Translations under genes and position numbers: made by a program | Notes under the pieces: model-generated | What the model was told of the DNA's origin: nothing | Databases searched by the model: none | Seen by the model: only the letters and a program-made list of their open reading frames with translations | Shown here: piece after piece, positions 61,308 through 64,000 of the stretch | How the letters are laid out: every line of letters begins with the position of its first letter | Position numbering within the stretch: position 1 is the stretch's first letter | From: Imbricaverruca yamaguchii | Taxonomy: Eukaryota > Arthropoda > Thecostraca > Neoverrucidae | Assembly (NCBI GenBank): GCA_034440575.1 | Contig: JAOTOL010001646.1 | Span: 2,697,501-2,761,500, forward strand | DNA length: 64,000 bases | Direction: 5' to 3'

Positions 61308-61351
<44 letters not shown>

Positions 61352-63537
61352 CGTCGGCGTGTCGCGCTCAGCACACTTGAGCTCGGGCCCCTCGTCTGCC
61401 GAGCACGTCGTTAGTGGGTCGTCAGCAGGTGGCCAGCAGGTGGCCGGCAGGTCGTCAGCAGGTGGCCAGCAGGTCGTCAGCGTGGGGCCAGCAGGTCGTC
61501 AGGGTGTGGCCAGGAGGTCGTCAGCAGGTCGCCTCAGTAAATGGGAGCAGGTCGTTAGTGGGTCGTCAGCGTGTGGCCAGCAGGTCGTCAGGGTGTGGCC
61601 AGGAGGTCGTCAGCAGGTCGTCACGGTAAATGAGAGCAGGTTGTTAGTGGATTGTTAGCATGTGGCCAGCAGGTCGTCAGCGGGCCGCCTCAGTAAATGC
61701 GAGCAGGTCGTTAGTGGATCGTTAGCACGTGGATAGCAAGTTGTCAGCAGGTGGCCTGAGTGAGAGCAGGTCGTCAGCAGGTCGTCGGTCGGGATGAAAA
61801 GATCGCAAGCATCGCGACTCCGGACAGGACGAGGCGTGCACCGTCAACATAGGGACACACGTGCGATTCGATAGCACGCTCAAGTGGCTGGCGATCATGG
61901 CCGATAAAGGTAGCCATTCAGCAAAGCTCTGGTGGAGGATTGACGTAGTATGAAGGCAAATCAGATGTTTGCACATGCGATTACAATAGTATTACAAGAT
62001 ATATATATATATATATACATCAACATCAAATATGCAACATCGATCTCAGTATCCTCATGGGTCGTCATCATCATACAGCAGCGAAACCCAAGGGATACAA
62101 ATACAGAGGCATAAGTGGATGGCATGCAAAGCCTGCTTTAGAACAACAAATAAACATGAAAAGCACATAGGTGTACCAAATGACACACACAGAAACACCA
62201 CGTATCCACAAGCCAACGATCGTAAATACGCGTTACCATCATCAACATACTTGATCGATTACTTGGGCTTAAGGGCGCGCCGACTACGGGATCATTTAGC
62301 GCCCAATCATCAACATACTTGTCCAGGGGTCGAACGCACCATGCACTCATGGCACGTGCGCGCCGCCTCGGCTACCTTGACACACATCCTTGTCGTCGTC
62401 GTCGCGGTCGTCGTCCAGCCGGTCGAGGTGGCGGCGGAGGCGGCTGGAGCCGGCCGCCGGCCGCTTGTGCCGCTCGGTGTCGCCGTGCCACAGCCGCTCC
62501 GTCTCGACGTCGGCCGGCGGCGAGCCGTACAGACGGCCCTGGCGGCGCAGCCGGCCCAGACTGCCGCGCAGGTCCACCGCCAGCAGACGCGGCGTGAACG
62601 TCGGCTCCCGCTGCGCCGCAGAGGCCAGCACGGGCATCAGACGCACTCAATGCCGACAGGCATGCATGGTCCAAGTGAATTCCGAACGGGGTAGCATTGC
62701 AATGCTCAACCTCTCTATCTCGTGGCAGGAGGGTCGAGCGCTAGACACTCCCTGGCCGTGAAAAAAAAACTGCGGTATACGCGCGATCGTGGCAGCGCTA
62801 TATAGAAAACCAGTGGGCTCGTTGTAAAGGATCTGAGGACGTTCAGGTGTGGCTTTATATGATTGTGATCACTTTCAATGACGTCCAGATGCGGCGTGCC
62901 GCGCTCGCGTCTTCTTATTTTTGCATTTCTTTTTACTAACAAGTATTGACACCATCACACAACTGTGTGTGCAATGCACGAAGTAAGTTAATCATTGACA
63001 CACTTTGGTTGTTGATATAATTAGTGCAACTAAAAATCATGTGCTTGTTTCAAACCGCATCAACTAAAAACCGCTGCAATTCGTTTCAGCAATATTTATG
63101 AACAGAAAAGGAAAACACATTTCACAAATAGCCCACTAATGCCTAGACCAAAAGCTAGGAGCCACATAACAATCTGCTCATTTTTGGGCTAAATATATGC
63201 CTCGCTGTGTTGATCAAATATGTTCATCAATAAAAATAAATACAGTACCTATCACCTGATTTAACAAAACAGACAAAAAATTACAGAATCGCAGACATGG
63301 GACATGTAATAAAACATAATCTGGCCATGCTTTACAAGTGATCTTAGGAACACCAAACACAGCTGGTCTTACCTGCAATGTTTCTCCCTCTCGAAACAAC
63401 ACTGCATGATCTATTTCGACTTCAGCAGTTGGGTCATATACAAATGAAGATTCTTGAATGTTCCACCAGTGTGTGCCAACAAAATTAGCATAGTGCCCAA
63501 TTTGTAGGGTTATTACTTCAGGGGTACATGCAGTCAT
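53033..63537 (-). CDS. MSTO1: Misato (MSTO1) homologue, tubulin/FtsZ-like protein
   Basis: Family role: needed for mitochondrial distribution and, in Drosophila, spindle microtubule assembly. Exons: 63537-63373, 62610-62376, 61395-61200, 60128-60038, 58577-58431, 57111-56947, 56637-56333, 55426-55242 and 53232-53033. All are in phase, giving 562 residues (human about 570). The N-terminus VITLQIGHYANFVGTHWWN matches the tubulin-like start. Other landmarks are FTPRLLAVDLRGSLGRL, VWSDYLRTHLHP, YGESQYLREDF, LRAYAEDCDRL and the GTP-loop-like GFHVLADGFDGFGGV. SSALLAAVLDTVTLPW and PLSTVLPFPALF follow. Exon 3 carries an (Ala-Asp)6 insert and exon 2 an Asp-rich run. The exon 3 donor AA/GTGGGT was chosen because it gives FNYGES. 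The exon 7 acceptor is weak in pyrimidines. Confidence 0.94.
53752..53824. repeat. Inverted repeat with CTGAAGA...GAAA motif
   Basis: TTTCGGCTGCAAGTCATCTT and its near-exact inverse AAGATGGCTTGCAGCCGAAA are arranged head to head around TTCAGTGTGAA. It lies in misato intron 8 and is structurally like 59841-59879. Confidence 0.88.
53825..55241. other. Misato intron 8, one element C-like fragment
   Basis: GTTATTTGGCTATTGGGATT with TTTTGGGAGCGTCAACC near 54512-54548 resembles element C. Nothing else is recognised. Confidence 0.45.
55427..55965. repeat. Minisatellite of copied 3' splice sites in misato intron 7
   Basis: Alternating ~34- and ~42-bp subunits (dimer about 76 bp) built on GTCAGGTGACCCGACGTCTG. 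On the minus strand subunits read CTCTGTAGCAGACGTC or CTCTGTACCAGACGTC. The true exon 8 acceptor is TTCTGTAG/CAAACGTC. Confidence 0.9.
57112..57957. other. Misato intron 5 proximal part, AT-rich
   Basis: AT-rich unique sequence between the exon 6 acceptor and the 32-bp array. No feature is recognised. Confidence 0.45.
57958..58448. repeat. 32-bp minisatellite of copied splice junctions in misato intron 5
   Basis: About 15 units. On the minus strand each contains CTCTCGCAG/GTCAGCCGCC. The first unit is the end of exon 5 itself (CTCTCGCAG/GTGAGCCGCC). One unit is 4 bp longer. Confidence 0.95.
58449..59734. other. Exon 5 body, then misato intron 4 without recognised features
   Basis: Exon 5 continues to 58577. 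From 58578 to 59734 the intron is mostly unique AT-rich sequence, with a C-rich run near 59312. Confidence 0.45.
59735..59784 (+). repeat. Short element C, clearest copy
   Basis: TTGGTTATTCGTATTTAGGG then GCGCATCGACTGCG and ATGCAGCGCCC. Ends GGGCGC/GCGCCC are inverted. Other copies lie at 32128, 35720, 35909, 40264, 45995, 54512, 62254 and 63868. The (GGTT/GATT)n flank resembles the inverse of the SINE B tail. Confidence 0.7.
59841..59988 (+). repeat. Dispersed repeat with perfect terminal hairpin
   Basis: GGGGCCATCGTCAGG, 5 bases, then CCTGACGATGGCCCC form a perfect 15-bp-arm hairpin. TTGCCGAAACGTTGAG and the 117-bp segment shared (inverted) with 27976-28094 follow. It lies in misato intron 4. 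Confidence 0.9.
61404..61800. repeat. Minisatellite beside the misato exon 3 acceptor
   Basis: Irregular units of GGTCGTCAGCAGGTGGCCAG with variants containing GGTCGTTAGTGG. On the minus strand the latter reads CCACTAACGACC, containing the branch-point-like CTAAC. The acceptor AG is at 61397-61396. Confidence 0.88.
62254..62312 (+). repeat. Short element C in misato intron 2
   Basis: GATTACTTGGGCTTAAGGGC, GCGCCGACTACGGGATC, TTTAGCGCCC. Same layout as the copy at 59735. Confidence 0.6.
62611..63372. other. Misato intron 1, no recognised feature
   Basis: AT-rich intronic sequence between exons 1 and 2. Confidence 0.5.
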
Positions 63538-64000
63538 CCTGAGGAGAAATAATATTGTGTACATTTTTCACATAGAACATGTATCATAACCAAGCTCAAA
63601 CACTGGCACTAAAAATGTTGACGCATGACACTTCCATTAGAATGCTTTGTTTCTTAATGCAATGCAAGCAGGCAAGGTTGGCAGCATTTTTAGTGTTGTG
63701 CTAGTCATTCCAAGAACACCAGAGAGGAAGAAAGAAATGAGCAACAGCCCATCCCATCCCATTATAATGTGTGAAATGGTTGCAGTTATTTACTTGTAAA
63801 GTGCAGTCGATATCATAGGACATTTCATCCATCCCATGCATATGATGCCACCAAATGGTTAGTTAGTTATTTGGGTTTTTGGGCACATCAACTGCAGTGG
63901 TTATACAGCACCCACCAAATGGTTACAACATCAACTGTATTGACAGCCCCACCAACTGAAAAGTAGGCATTTGCAGAGAAAATGAGCAGCCACAGTCTTA
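63538..64000. other. 5' flank of misato with one element C copy
   Basis: A copy at 63868-63912 (GTTAGTTATTTGGGTTTTTG, GGCACATCAACTGCAGTGG, ACAGCACCC). No TATA box is obvious near the misato start. Confidence 0.5.

Overview
This is a window of invertebrate nuclear DNA, most likely crustacean. It has no operons. It has multi-exon genes with GT-AG introns, tRNA-derived SINEs, LINE relics, TTAA-flanked MITEs, long AT/GT microsatellites and many GC-rich minisatellites. The best taxonomic clue is a cuticle protein with a Rebers-Riddiford chitin-binding domain followed by a TPEVKAAK-type tail known from crustacean cuticle proteins. I cannot name the species.

Layout. 0-7 kb holds two weak GC-rich exon candidates on the minus strand among repeats. 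8-8.7 kb is a small minus-strand cuticle gene. 9-20 kb is gene-poor, with a 75-bp repeat, a hairpin-rich minisatellite, a 1.5-kb degenerate ~20.6-bp array and palindromes. 20.1-21.0 kb is an intronless SLC7A6OS/Iwr1 homologue (minus). 23.8-26.9 kb holds two dead non-LTR retrotransposon fragments. 27.3-39.3 kb is an eight-exon PPIL4 (plus). 40.9-45.3 kb is a five-exon CCDC43 (minus), tail to tail with PPIL4. 47.3-50.0 kb holds three neighbouring MITEs. 53.0-63.5 kb is a nine-exon misato/MSTO1 (minus), spanning almost to the right edge. I assembled exon chains by matching splice phases and known family sequence; every junction listed keeps frame.

The conserved genes are unrelated housekeeping functions: Pol II nuclear import (SLC7A6OS), a spliceosome-associated cyclophilin (PPIL4), CCDC43 of unclear role, and a tubulin-like mitochondrial/spindle factor (misato). 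They do not form a pathway.

The most unusual signal is that minisatellites or short tandem duplications sit exactly on exon ends. In misato introns 5 and 7 and at the PPIL4 exon 5 end, the repeat unit contains copies of the neighbouring splice site. At the misato 3' end the final codons and the stop lie inside the array. In PPIL4 intron 5 and misato intron 2 arrays occupy the branch-point/3' splice-site zone. This suggests a genome in which tandem repeats are seeded at, or tolerated at, exon borders.
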